The notes under the pieces: model-generated
Told to the model about the DNA's origin: nothing
The model's database searches: none
What the model saw: the letters and a program-made list of their open reading frames with translations, nothing else
DNA from: Azolla caroliniana
Lineage: Eukaryota; Polypodiophyta
Assembly: GCA_043228905.1 (NCBI GenBank)
Contig: JBHGNT010000007.1
Coordinates: 10,602,001 to 10,666,000, forward strand
Direction of reading: 5' to 3'
DNA: 64,000 nucleotides
Program-made: the position numbers and the translations under genes
In this document: one piece after another, positions 22,877 through 33,342 of the stretch
Position numbering within the stretch: position 1 is the stretch's first letter
Layout of the letters: every line of letters begins with the position of its first letter

Positions 22877-23165
22877 CTCTTCCATCACTATATAAAGAAG
22901 AGAGAAATATGTATATGGGGGTTTATTTTTTATAAGGATTGATTAATATAAAATATTCGTGGGCTTAACGATTTTGCCATCTATTTCTCTCTTACAATCT
23001 AAGTATCAATTAATACACTATACTCGTGGGATTCACGATTTTCATATCTTCTTCTTGCATTCTTTTCCTAACTAACATTATCTCATATTCTTCTTTCTCC
23101 TAGTCCAAAACCCTAGTGGTTCCCACCCGACTCGCTCAAACAATCCTGCGCCGAAAGGCACGAGA

Positions 23166-24850
23166 ACGGGTAACAAGGTTCTTCTGGCAGGAAGACCGAC
23201 GTATCTTGTCATCACCTGGTTTGGGGCCCTTCTTGGCCGGTTCGGACTTCGTTCCCGAAGTTCCGCCTTCATCCTTTCCGGAGTCGGGGTCACTCCGATC
23301 CGACTCAACATTGCCAGTTTTGTATTCCGACATCTTCTTCTTCCCTTTCTCTTTGCGTGTGAACCGTCTCCTCGGTTCCTTAAGCGGGAAGAGCACAACA
23401 GAGTCTCCACCACTCGTTGGTTCTTCATCCGACTGGTCATCCCGACTCAACCGGTTATTCGGTACACTCAACCTGAATGAAATCAGACTCTCTTCTAGAG
23501 TGCCAAAATCTTCATCTTCTACTTGGACCTCCTCGGGTTCACTAGCCTCATCTTCCGGAATCGGGTCTTTGTCGGGAGTTGGAGTTGGTAGGGTGTACCA
23601 TGATGCCATCTCATCAAACTTGACATCTCGGCATACTCAGACCTGCTTAGTCTGGGGGTTATAACACTTATACCCCTTTTGCTCATGTGAGTAACCGACT
23701 AGGATGCACTTCTCCGACTTCGGATCCAGCTTCCTCCGCTTTTCATCTGGTACATGCACATATGCTATGCTACCGAATATCCGAAGGTGTCTCAAATTCG
23801 GCTTTCACCCAAAATACAGCTCATGTGATGACACCTTGTCATCGATCCAATTTTGGATGTAGACGGCCGTTCGGACCACGTCAACCCAGTAGAAATGGGG
23901 CATGCTCTTATCCTCTAGCATTGCCCTTGCCGCATCGACAATCAACCGGTTCTTCCTTTCAGCCACACCGTTTTGCTCTGGCTTTTCATCCGGTACATGC
24001 ACATATGCTATTCTACCGAATATCCGAAGGTGTCTCAAATTCGTCTTTCGCCCAAAACACAACTCATGTGCTGACACCTTGTCATCGATCCGGTTTTAGA
24101 TGTAGACGGTCGTCCGAACCGCCTCAGCCCAATAGAAATGGGGCATGCTCTTCTCCTCAAGTATTGCCTTTGTCACATCGACAATCGACCAGTTCTTCCT
24201 TTCGGCCACACCGTTTTTCTGTAGCATGTATCTGAAGTTGAATTCTCTCTGAATTCTGTTCTGCCGTAGATAACTATCGAATTGGCCGGAAAAGTATTCT
24301 TTTCCACCATCTAACCGCAAGCACTTGACCTTCCTCTCCGTTTCCCGTTCAACTAAGCTTTGCAAGTTCCAGAAACATTTGAAGACTTCGCTCTTTCGTT
24401 CCATGAGATAGATCCACGTGTGCTGGTTGTATTCGTCGATGAAGGAGACGAAATACGGACTCCTGCCAAGGCTAACGTTCTGTGCCGGTCCCCATACATC
24501 TGAATGTATTAGATCGAGCTTGTTATGGCTCTGGTTTTGTTCGGTGGGGAATGGAAGCCGGTGTTGCTTCCCAAGTTGGCAGGCTTCACAAATTTCGGCC
24601 TTCCGGCCACTAAATTTCGGCAAACCGAAAACTTGTTTCGGTTCCAGGTCTTGAAGCCTCCGATAATTGATATGGCCGATCCGCTTGTGCCACAGGTTGA
24701 TGTCCGACTTGACCTTCTTCCCTTTCGCAAATATAGCGGTGCCGACATCATTAGTGTTGAGGATGAACATCCTCCTGTCTCTGCGCCCTTGCGCAATTAT
24801 CCGGCCGTCTTCCTCAATGAAGCACCCGAGGTGCGTAAACCGCACCTACA
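23166..24850 (-). pseudogene. Copia element X: pre-integrase, integrase and linker
   Basis: Minus-strand copia integrase. The zinc finger reads LWHKRIGHINYRRL with CEACQLGKQ. The core shows LIHSDVWGPAQ, FVSFIDEYNQHTWIYLM, LRLDGGKEYFSGQF and the E-bearing block NGVAERKN. A 247-bp part around that last block is tandemly duplicated (23737-24232). Downstream, 23609-23136 encodes the acidic, low-complexity linker (PDKDPIPEDEASEPEEVQVEDED) that normally joins integrase to reverse transcriptase. The copia sequence stops at about 23166 against the A3 LTR; the reverse transcriptase appears on the other side of A3 at 11298. Confidence 0.83.
23737..24232 (-). repeat. Tandem duplication inside copia X integrase
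   Basis: Two diverged copies, about 247 bp each, encode the same stretch from GVAERKN through KSMPHFYW, RTTVYI or RTAVYI, DDKVS, HLRIFG and AYVHVPDEK. The copies differ at many positions, so the duplication is not recent. The unit length is not a multiple of three in all places, and a stop occurs in each copy. Confidence 0.75.
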
Positions 24851-26173
24851 TCCCTTGGTCGACGATTTGTCCGACCGACACCAGGTTCTTTGTGATTGTC
24901 GGAATATGTAGTATGTTCATCAGCTTCCCCTTTTGTCCGACATGGCTTAAAGGGACTTCTCGGACATGCACAATCGGGTGAGGGGTGTCGTCTCCGGTTT
25001 CGACAATCCCTGGTTGTTCCTATTTCTCCAAAAAAGAGAACCACTCTTCATGGCTCATCATGTGGTTGGACGCTCCGGAATCAACGTACCATACTTCCTC
25101 TGATCCAAAAGTAGTCTTCTTCATTGAGTTAGCCTTGTGTTTCATCACGAAGGTTGGCCCTTTACCGGTTTTCCCTTTTCCGGATCCTTCCGATCCTTTC
25201 GCGTAGTGCGAGCTTTACCTGTTCTCCTGACCGGTTTTGCCGTATCCAGATTTGTCCAAATCGGCGCGCTTCTTCCAACACTCACTTTCCCTGTGGACCT
25301 TTTTGCCATAGTACCAGCATTCCGTGTCGGCCTTTCCTTGCCGGTTCCTTGAGCTGCTTTGACTCCCCCTGCTTGTGGAGGGTCCGGATTTGTTGTCGGC
25401 AACACCTCTGTGCCTCCGGTCCTGCTCTTGTCGGCCGCCTCCATTGTGTGCCGACCCACCTCGTCCACCACGTCCATGGGGCCGATCTGTTTCCGTGTAC
25501 AACATCTGGTCGTTCGATTGAGTGGTCCTTGACCCACTTGCGTGGTTTTCTTTGACCATCAGCATCAATTGCAAGTCGAAGTAAGACGGTGGTTTCTCTC
25601 GGGTGCAGATCGCTATCTGGATTGGCCCGTACCTTTGTGCTAGACCACCGAGGCCGATTTGTACCATCTCGTCTTCTTCCACCGTCACGTTGATAGACCT
25701 GAGTGTGTCACAAATCTCCTCTATCATGGTGGTGTAGTCCGTAACTGACATGTCTCTTTGCCGGATGTTGTTCAGCTCTTGCTGGAGCTGCAACTTACGG
25801 GCTATGGTACTTGCGGCGAAAATCTTCCGTATATTTTCCTAGGCCTCCTTCGGCATCTTTGCATCCTTATGTAGTTGAGCATCTGATCATGCAAACCGGA
25901 CGCGAGACAGTACAGTACTCGACTCGCTCCTTGCTCCCATACCGGGAAGTCACTGTGTGTCGGCTCCGGTGCTACCTCATTTGTTCCCTCCACGAAGCTC
26001 CAATATCCATGCCCCAGCAGGTATTGGTGCATCTTGTATGACCAGGACGTGTAGTTGCTCCGGTCGAGCTTCTTTGTTGGAAGTGAACTCACCATTCCTC
26101 TATCCATGTTGTCTCTCTGTCTGTTGTTGCCGGATTCTAGGGTTCGTCTATGAAAACCAAGCGTCGACTGCAA
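24850..26173 (-). pseudogene. Copia element X: gag and protease
   Basis: Gag starts near 26107-26173 (KLDRSNYTSWSYKMHQYLLGHGYW) and continues in a second frame from about 25800 to 25215 (RKLQLQQELNNIRQRDMSV). The zinc knuckle reads CWYYGKKVHRESEC, with tyrosine replacing the second cysteine of the CX2CX4HX4C pattern. The protease motif VWYVDSGASNHMMS is encoded near 25065-25105, followed by the block NILHIPTITKNLVSVGQ near 24860-24905. The gene is broken by a frameshift near 25870 and a stop near 25020. A close but distinct gag is encoded at 63680-64000. Confidence 0.82.
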
Positions 26174-26190
26174 AGGTTCTCAACCCTCGT

Positions 26191-26202
26191 GCTCTGATAC
26201 CA
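26191..26202 (-). promoter_or_regulatory. Primer binding site of copia X (initiator tRNA-Met)
   Basis: Minus strand TGGTATCAGAGC, the standard plant copia primer site complementary to the 3' end of initiator tRNA-Met. It lies directly inside the LTR edge at 26203, and gag starts shortly after it, which fixes the element's orientation. Confidence 0.9.
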
Positions 26203-26659
26203 TGTGAATGTTAATGTGTGGAAGTGTCAGACAGAACCGACTCAACCGGATAGCAACAGAAAATGAGATGAAGGTTTAATGGAGAAGCTTAACACAGAGA
26301 GTATATACAAGAGAGACAAAGAGAGCAGAAAATAGACTATATTCAACAAATAACTCTAAAACTCTGTACATACAATGTGCTAAACAACACTATTTATACA
26401 AGTCCATAAAGGACTGACAGAAGCACTAACATGTACTTCAATATTCCTACGTGCGACTGACACTGACTATAAGACGATGCTTACCTAGTTGTCTAGGCTA
26501 CTACTAAGCTTCTGGTTCCCGCTCGAATCTGGTTCTCTGATCCGTCTCCCCGATCCAACCGATTGTCTCCGGATACCGATCCGGCTCATCCTTCTGGATG
26601 CCGATCTGGCTCAGGCTTATTCAACCGATCCGGATCCGGTTGAACTTGCTCACTCAACA
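26203..26659 (-). repeat. 5' LTR of copia X
   Basis: 457 bp, plus-strand reading TGTGAATGTTAATG to CACTCAACA. The inner edge is set by the primer site at 26202. The outer edge is set by the change to sequence homologous to the S2 second gene (GAAAGGTTGTCAGAGGAG) at 26660. The matching 3' LTR is absent: the other end of copia X is lost at about 9465. Confidence 0.75.
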
Positions 26660-27648
26660 GAAAGGTTGTCAGAGGAGGACACACTTGCACAATGGGTGAA
26701 ACAAGCAAGGCTAAATGGGCAACGGGCTAGAAAAAGTCTGAAGAAGGGGCCACGATCGGGGACAAGACCAGTTACTTGATCAAGGGGCTCTTGAATTGGA
26801 GCTAATTACTACCAATTACCAATTAGTGGGACATGACTATTAGCAATTTTCCTAGAAAATTATGAAGATGGCCTATGGTTTATTTGGACAAGTAAAACCT
26901 CAGATTGGTTGTTGCTTGACCCACATTATGTAACGGAACTCTATGATGGATTTTAAGATAATATTATTATTTTGTTGCAAAATATTTCATGTTCATTATG
27001 TTGTTTAGTGAGACTGTTAGCTACTTTGTGAGTTTCAATATGTTGGTGTTTTCTGATGTGCAGAGTCTAACGGGTTTGAATCTATTGCTCCTAAGGCCGA
27101 TGGCAGTGTGGAAACTGTTGATGTTGTAGGGTGTTTAGAGGGCCCCATCTTGAAAGTAGATGTAGCAACTAACACAAAGGATTTGGTAACGCAAGTAGAT
27201 CAAGCATGTTGCACAAATGATCTGATTTTGCAGGCAGATGCAACATGTGATACTAGTGGGTTGATATCGACCAGAGAAGTATCTACATGGATAGAGGTAA
27301 TGCCAGGACCAATGACAAAATCGATTATACAAGAGCAAAACAATGTGAAGCCAGGACCAATGACTACACAAGAGCAAAACAAGGTGAAATCAAACCCAAA
27401 GACACAGTCGACTAGGGGTTTGAAGAGGAAAAGGAAACCAATTGTGTTGACAGAACCTGAGTTGATTGAAATTGATCGTGTGCTACCAATACTTGGTGTA
27501 ATAGAGCCTCAGTTGTAGGAATGGAAACCTAAACCAATAGAAGACGAAAGAAGAGCCTTGATCTTGGAATACAACTACTTTGTCCACTTTACAAGAAAAC
27601 TAGTATGATCTCCTTGTAGCTACAAATTCCATGGCATACTATTGTAAA
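26660..27648 (+). pseudogene. S1: deleted relative of the S2 transposon
   Basis: Plus strand 26660-26779 encodes RLSEEDTLAQWVKQARL, and after an intron-like gap with acceptor GATGTGCAG at about 27062, 27108-27518 encodes DLVTQVDQACCTNDLILQ, STRGLKRKRKPIVLTEPELIEIDRVLP and then ERRALILE. These match exons 6 and 7 of the S2 second gene (35182-33343, minus strand). At about 27575 the homology jumps to the opposite strand and matches the 3' end of the S2 transposase gene (32960-33030), up to 27648. The order is that of S2 turned around, with the middle deleted. Divergence from S2 is clear, so it is a separate copy. Confidence 0.8.
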
Positions 27649-28333
27649 TACTTATAGGGTGTATAAGATAAAGGATTGTCGTACACAATATGAGGGCTTG
27701 ACCAAGTAGATTAGAGAGAGTTTTGAATTAAAATAGATTATAACGACCAAGGTAACTACGAATTAGTGTGGGAGACTCAAGAAATTAACACAAAAGATAG
27801 AGAAGATGAGAAAGGGGCAAGAATGTTATAATATTCAATTATCAAGACCATACAGAGGAGATAAACTCCACATTGAACTAAAAAACCAAAGACCTTCTTA
27901 CTTCCAATCACTCAAACCCATTACTAAGACCCTTCCTCTTCCACTAAGACACCTCTTCCCAAGACTCCTTCTCTATTAGGATCCTTTTCCTTCCAAGACT
28001 CCTCCTCGTCTATTCCGACCCCCCCTCCTCTATTAGGATCCTACTCCCAAGACTATCACTTACTCTTTTATAATTTTCTTCTTATTCCTTGTTCACGTTA
28101 TTTTTGGAAGATTTTTATCTCCTATTTTTTGCTAAGACCCAACGACCTTCTAATCTTCATGTCTCCCTCATCCAAGCTCCAAATTTAGAGACTTAAAACA
28201 TTATAGATAACTCTCTTTACAAGCTTTCTAACCCATATTTCAACGGGATATCTGGGTTACAAACGAAAGAGTTATGACCATTCCTTTTTTGACTGTTTTT
28301 TATGGCCCACTCTTTCTCTTTTTACTTTTCTTT
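27649..28333. other. No gene seen; CT-rich intergenic stretch
   Basis: No coding sequence or known element. A pyrimidine-rich section at about 27890-28080 repeats short phrases such as AAGACTCCT and CTATTAGGATCC. It ends at the ATGT that forms the left target duplication of S2. Confidence 0.5.
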
Positions 28334-28337
28334 ATGT

Positions 28338-28362
28338 GGGTGAAAGCATGCGAGTGGAAACA
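28338..28362 (+). repeat. Left terminal inverted repeat of S2
   Basis: 25 bases starting GGGTGAAAGCATGCG. Its partner is 38854-38878 on the other strand, with one mismatch at the fifth base. It is preceded by ATGT (28334-28337), the left half of the target duplication. Confidence 0.85.
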
Positions 28363-28703
28363 ATTAGCTATGTCCTTGACATAGCTAATTAGCTATGCAA
28401 AAAGCTACCATTGATAAATAGTCATTTTAGTAAAAAGCCATCATTAATAAATTAAGTATGCAAAAAACTACCATTGAAAATACTAGAGTGTTTTAATTAC
28501 ATATGTAAATGAGTGCCATAAATGTACAACATAAACGTGCAACATAAATTGATATGTGCACCATAAATGTGTACCATAAATTATATATCGAATTCCTAGG
28601 TCCATTATGCATGATCCTTTGACACATCACGTAGGCCATCTCTAGTTGAGTATTGTGGGTTAGTTGCTACCACTGTTGCTAAACCCTATCGAGTCCACCT
28701 GCC

Positions 28704-29150
28704 GCCACTCTACACTCAGGGGCCGCTACTGTGCGTTCCAAGCATCATCAAAGAGCTGTTCAATCTGACGGGGTTCTCTTCTCTGTGCCACTCTACACTC
28801 AGGGGCCGCTACTGTGCATTCCAAGCATCATCAAAGAGCTATTCAATCTGACGGGGTTCTCTTCTCTATGCCACTCTACACTCAAGGGCCGCTACTGTGC
28901 GTTCCAAACATCATCAAAGAGTTGTTCAATCTGACGGGGTTCTCTTCTCTGTGCCACTCTACACTCAAGGGCCGCTATTGTGCGTTCCAAGCATCATCAA
29001 AGAGTTGTTCAATCTGACGGGGTTCTCTTCTTTGTGCCACTCTACACTTAGGGGCCGCTACTGTGCGTTCCAAACATCATCAAAGAGTTGTTCAATCTGA
29101 TGGGGGTCTATGCCACTCTACACTCAGGGGTCGCTACTGTCTAGTCCTGT
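28704..29150. repeat. 83-bp tandem repeat upstream of the S2 transposase
   Basis: Unit starts fall at 28704, 28787, 28870, 28953, 29036 and 29112 (the last after a 76-bp unit). Each unit includes GCCACTCTACACTCAGGGG, CGCTACTGTGCGTTCCAA and ATCATCAAAGAG. Open frames of 67 codons through it are only a by-product of the period. It lies between the left TIR and the transposase start, so it is part of the leader or promoter region. Confidence 0.85.
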
Positions 29151-29433
29151 ATTGCTTCCACATTTCGATTTGACGGAGTTCACTCATCCAACAACAACAT
29201 TCTACACTTAGTTGTCGCCATTGGCAGGTCCTGGATCGCCTCCTCAACTGTTCGATCCAACGGAGTGAACTCCTCTACTGTTCGGTCTTGGATTGCAATA
29301 ACTTTTCTGTCTATTGATTATCTTGTGTATTGTTGTGTCTAATCTTGTGTATTGTGGAATATTTTTGTGTATTGTTGTTGCCCATAGCCATCTTAAATAC
29401 TTGTTTTTTTTTCTGGAAATTTAGGGTTTTAAT

Positions 29434-32400
29434 ATGTCCAGCCAAATGGAAGGGGAAGAAGGGTGTTTAGAATTACCCCTCAATGATCATAAGGATAGGG
29501 ATGATGCTATCAGGACACAACAAGCCATACGAAACTATTGGGCAGAAAAAAAAAAGGAAACATCGTCAATTGTTGAAGGATACGAAGGCCACACTCAGTA
29601 AGGTAAGGATAGTTATGCTGAGAATGTAAGTAATGCGACTGCCATCATAGAGAGAAAGGTTGTATACTATTTCAATGTTCAAACCAAGCACATCAGCAAT
29701 GAAGAAAAGAAGGTAGTACTTTATGGAATATGTAATGATCCATCGATAAAGGACTTAGTTGATTGTGATGGTCTTAATGCAAACATATCATCTGTTTTAG
29801 TAAATAATCTTCGTAATAGTTTCGTATCCATGAGCAGGTCAGAAGATGATCTTGTCTTAAAAAGGTCTAGTCTAATGATGTTACTTAATAGTGATGTTGA
29901 CGATATAAACATCAATGAGCTATCTAAGGTAATTGGTGTTAGTAGAAAAACAGTGTACAATACAATGAACCGTATAATTTCCTCGGGTGAAGGAGCTAGT
30001 CTACTAAAGCTAACTACAAGATGTAAGCCAATGACACCCATAACATTTGAAATCAAGGATGTAATCACAATGTTTTGGACTAATGAGAGTAGGGTTTCAC
30101 CCAATAAAAAGGATTTATGCAGGAAACGTGTTGGAAGCAATCAATACGAGGAGCATCCCATTCATCTTCTTGATGTACCTCAGGTATTTACATTTATCTC
30201 AACATTTGTTTTGACTCTACACGGAAAGTTAATTAGCTCAGTTAGCAAAAAAGCTAATTAGCTTATCAGTTACATTTACCTTAGTTAGCTACTAGGATAA
30301 CTACTATATAGGTAACTGGCTACTCTCAATAGCTACTACCATGATAGCTAATTAGCTATTCTCAATAGCTAATTTAGTTACTACCAGATAATTAGCTACC
30401 AAAATAGCTAACTAGCTACCAGGACAACTAATTAGCTACTAGGATAGCTAATTTCGTTATTATCAGCTAATTCGCTACTAGGAAAGCTAATTTCGTTATT
30501 ATCAGCTAATTCGCTACTAGGAAAGCTAATTAGCTACCATGATAGCTAATTAGCTATTAGGACAACTAATTAGCCACCATGATAGCTAATTAGCTACTAG
30601 ACCAGCTAATTAGCTACCATGATAACTAATTAGTTACTAGGAAAGCGGAAAGCTAATTAGCCACCATGATAGCTAATTAGCTACTAGACCAACTAATTAG
30701 CTACCATGATAGCTAATTAGTTACTAGGAAAGCGGAAAGCTAATTAGCCACCATGATAGCTAATTAGCTACTAGACCAGCTAATTAGCTACCATGATAGC
30801 TAATTAGCTACTAGGACAGCTAATTAGCTACCATGACAACTAATTAGCTACTAGGACATCTAATTAGCTACTAGAATAGCTAATTAGCTACCATGATAGC
30901 TAATTAGCTACTAGGATAGCTAATTAGCTACCATGCTAGCTAATTAGCTACTAGGATATCTAATTAGCTACTAGGATAGCTAATTAGCTACCATGATAGC
31001 TAATTAGCTACTAGGACAGCTAATTAGCTACCATGATAGCTAATTAGCTACTAGGATAGCTAATAAGCTACTAGAATAGCTAATTAGCTACTAGAAGAGC
31101 TAATTAGCTACTAGGATAGTTAGCTAGTTACGAGAATAACTAATTCCCCTTTATTACACAGGTCGATTTATTTATTAGGTTCAAATGAATGCATCCAAAT
31201 ATTAAAGTTCAACTACGAACATTCGAGTCTCTTAAGCCACACTTTGTGAGACGCTTAAAGGATCGATACACATGTTGTTGCATTTACCATGTACAAATGG
31301 GTTTCCTGAAGGACTCTGTTAATCTACTACGTCACCATAACGCATCCCTTACTAATATAGTTTGCACATGTGGGTGCCCAATCTGTCGATCAAGCCCGCA
31401 AGAGGAGTGTATATCATCTGAGCACGTTATCTCTTCCATGAGTTATTTATTAGATTCAATATTGTGTCCGAGAGAAACTGACACTATCTTCCATATTCAT
31501 AAATGTGTCATGGGTTTATGTCAAGATTGTGGCCCTACTAGATTTAGGTGGTGTCCAAATGAATTGAGTAGTGAAATATTGATCTCTGTGAAGTTATTTG
31601 AGTCAGTGAAGAAGGAAATGTGTGTAAAAGAAAGGATCTAGTTCGGAAGATGCTTAAACCAAGGGATTTGGTGTCTCTATTTGTAGTATCTCTAGGAAAG
31701 TTCATTAAACACAACTTCATTTATTCATGGCAGGCCCATCAGTTTAAGACTTGCATATCTTATTTCCCAAATGATGTAGTAGTCTCAGTAGTAGATTTCG
31801 CAGAGAATTATACTTTCAAGCAGTAGAATGAAATTCAATCTATGCATTGGTGTTCAGTTCAGGTAACCATTTTTGTGCACATAACATATTTTCGAGTTTC
31901 AGGTGATGTTAAAAAAGTAATTCATTTCTTTATTTCTGATGATAAGAAGCATGATACCTTGTTCGTCCAACATTGTTTTAAGTTACATTGGCAGTGGTTA
32001 TTAGCTCAACGTTTGGAGCTTACTCAACATTGGGTCTGGTCTGACAGAGCTGCGTCACAATTCAAGGCTCGACGTCCATTTTATTTTGTGGGGAGGTATC
32101 CTGCTATAACAGGTTTGGAGATGAGATGGAATTTTTTTGGGTCTGGCCATGGTAAAGGTGAACATGATGGTGCAGGAGCTGTTATAAAGCGGGCACTTAC
32201 CCATGAACAACTAAAGACATATGGTGTGCACATGAATTGTGCATCACACGTAGTTGAATTTTTAAGAACAAATATGTCAACGAGTGCAACATGTGTTTAT
32301 TCCTCGCAAGTCCAAGATATCAAACGTGAATTTTGGGAAGTGAAGATAGATGAAGTAAATAGGGAGAAGACCTGGGAGTGCCAAGGAATTCCCGAATTGC

Positions 32401-32993
32401 GATCTCTACATGCTGTTCGCGGTTATTCTAGGTTGGATGGTCATTGTATTGCGGTTATAGAATTGACTTGTTTTTGCTTCCATTGTGTGCAGGGAAATTG
32501 GAGATATTGTCTAAACAAAGCATACATTCAGAATTGGGAGTATCACACTCTGAATGATAAGGAAGCAGTTGATGGAGAAACATGGCAGAATGTTGACTTC
32601 ACATATGAGGGACTTGGAGATACTTTGAGTGATGTCCTGAACGTTGGGGATAACTTCGTTGTAAATGCTGAAGAAGGCAATTCAGAGGGTGCTGATTTCT
32701 ATATATTGAAGTGCACGGTTAGTAAACAGTGTGCAAGGCAGAATATTGTAGATGCATGGGGAAATTTTGTATTTGCCGAGACATTCTACATCGAAGGCAT
32801 TTTTTATGCAAAACTAGATGATTACGAATATGTGTACAAGCTGTTAGAAGACAAACCAGCGGCGTACATGTACTCTCATTTGGTCAGGTGCATCAACGTC
32901 CCAATGTCAGAATACAATAGCTGCTCAGGTTTATACACTGTTGGTGCTAATGTGTATGAATGTATTTACAATAGTATGCCATGGAATTTGTAG
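29434..32993 (+). pseudogene. S2 transposase gene, DDE-like with GHGKG..DGxG motif
   Basis: Exon A 29434-30183 encodes an N-terminal region with a helix-turn-helix-like INELSKVIGVSRKTVYNTMNR; it has one in-frame TAA at 29599. Intron 30184-31161 begins CAG/GTATTT and ends ACACAG/GTC, joining in phase 0. Exon B continues FIRFK, an in-frame TGA, then MHPNIKVQLRTFESLKPHFV. Likely catalytic acids are in VVDFAENY (31794), VWSDRAASQFKARRPF (32043) and GHGKGEHDGAGAVIKRA (32166). A frameshift near 31615 and a TAG at 31824 are the other lesions. A short phase-matched intron (about 32441-32494) may precede NWRYCLN. The C-terminal 110 residues (VGDNFVV...YMYSHLVRCINVP) could be a BAH- or Tudor-like fold. 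The motifs recall transposases scattered in invertebrates and plants; I cannot name the superfamily. Confidence 0.75.
30222..31140. repeat. Palindrome array 1 (TAGCTAATTAGCTA) in the transposase intron
   Basis: Nearly the whole 978-bp intron is a tandem array with a 20-bp period: AGCTAATTAGCTAC followed alternately by CATGAT or TAGGAT/TAGGAC. The core TAGCTAATTAGCTA is a perfect 14-bp palindrome. A higher-order duplication including AGGAAAGCGGAAAGC is seen at about 30636-30770. The same palindrome occurs just inside both S2 ends and in the intron of the opposite gene. Confidence 0.9.
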
Positions 32994-33342
32994 CTACAAG
33001 TAGCAATTACCATGTTCTCTTGTAAAACAAACATGTATTTTCGCGAAAACAGTTAAATAAATTCGTTTGAGAATCAATTTCTTGTATACAGTCTGCTTTC
33101 TATGCTTCTTTCTCAATAAAATCATGTTTTTTTTGTTAAGTTTTAAGTTATAAGTTATAGCGAAATAGTCATCAGTAGCTAATTAATTGTACAAATGCAG
33201 CTAATTAGCTGTCAATAGCTAAATAGTCATCAATAGCATGAAATCAACAATTTGCAACATATTCCTCAAATTACACAATAGATAAGTACAATGGGAACAA
33301 GTAATTAAATTCTTCATTGAATAATGTCATCTCTTTACATAT
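32994..33342. other. Convergent intergenic region of S2
   Basis: Between the two stop codons. It contains AATAAA-like polyadenylation signals (TTAAATAAATTC near 33055, CAATAAAATC near 33114) for the transposase transcript, and a few AGCTAATTAGCT copies near 33200. Nothing coding. Confidence 0.55.

Larger units (their letters stand above)
22199..23165 (+). repeat. 3' LTR of element A3, with an inserted SINE-like element
   Basis: Begins TGTTGTAGTG directly after the purine tract and ends near GGCACGAGA. Without the insertion at 22569-22876 and its duplicated target it is about 641 bp, matching the 650-bp A2 LTR. It carries the antisense tRNA-like module at about 22285-22365 (B box partly decayed to GTTTGAATCC). 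Beyond it the sequence is copia X again, so A3 sits inside copia X. Confidence 0.83.

Noticed and set aside
23687-24235. 182-codon plus-strand frame across the copia integrase
   Set aside because: Its internal repetition is only the tandem duplication seen on the coding minus strand; no independent motif.
28731-29100. Open frames of 67 codons in three overlapping copies
   Set aside because: They follow the 83-bp tandem period exactly and have no protein character of their own.
29721-30140. 139-codon minus-strand frame
   Set aside because: It is the reverse-strand shadow of transposase exon A, which has the helix-turn-helix-like motif.
30222-31140. Regular repeat array that might be mistaken for CRISPR
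   Set aside because: Period 20 bp with no unique spacers, the repeat is a perfect palindrome, and it lies in a eukaryotic intron with matching splice phases.
32600-32960. Firm BAH-domain call at the transposase C-terminus
   Set aside because: The beta-rich pattern is suggestive only; no diagnostic residues could be fixed by eye.
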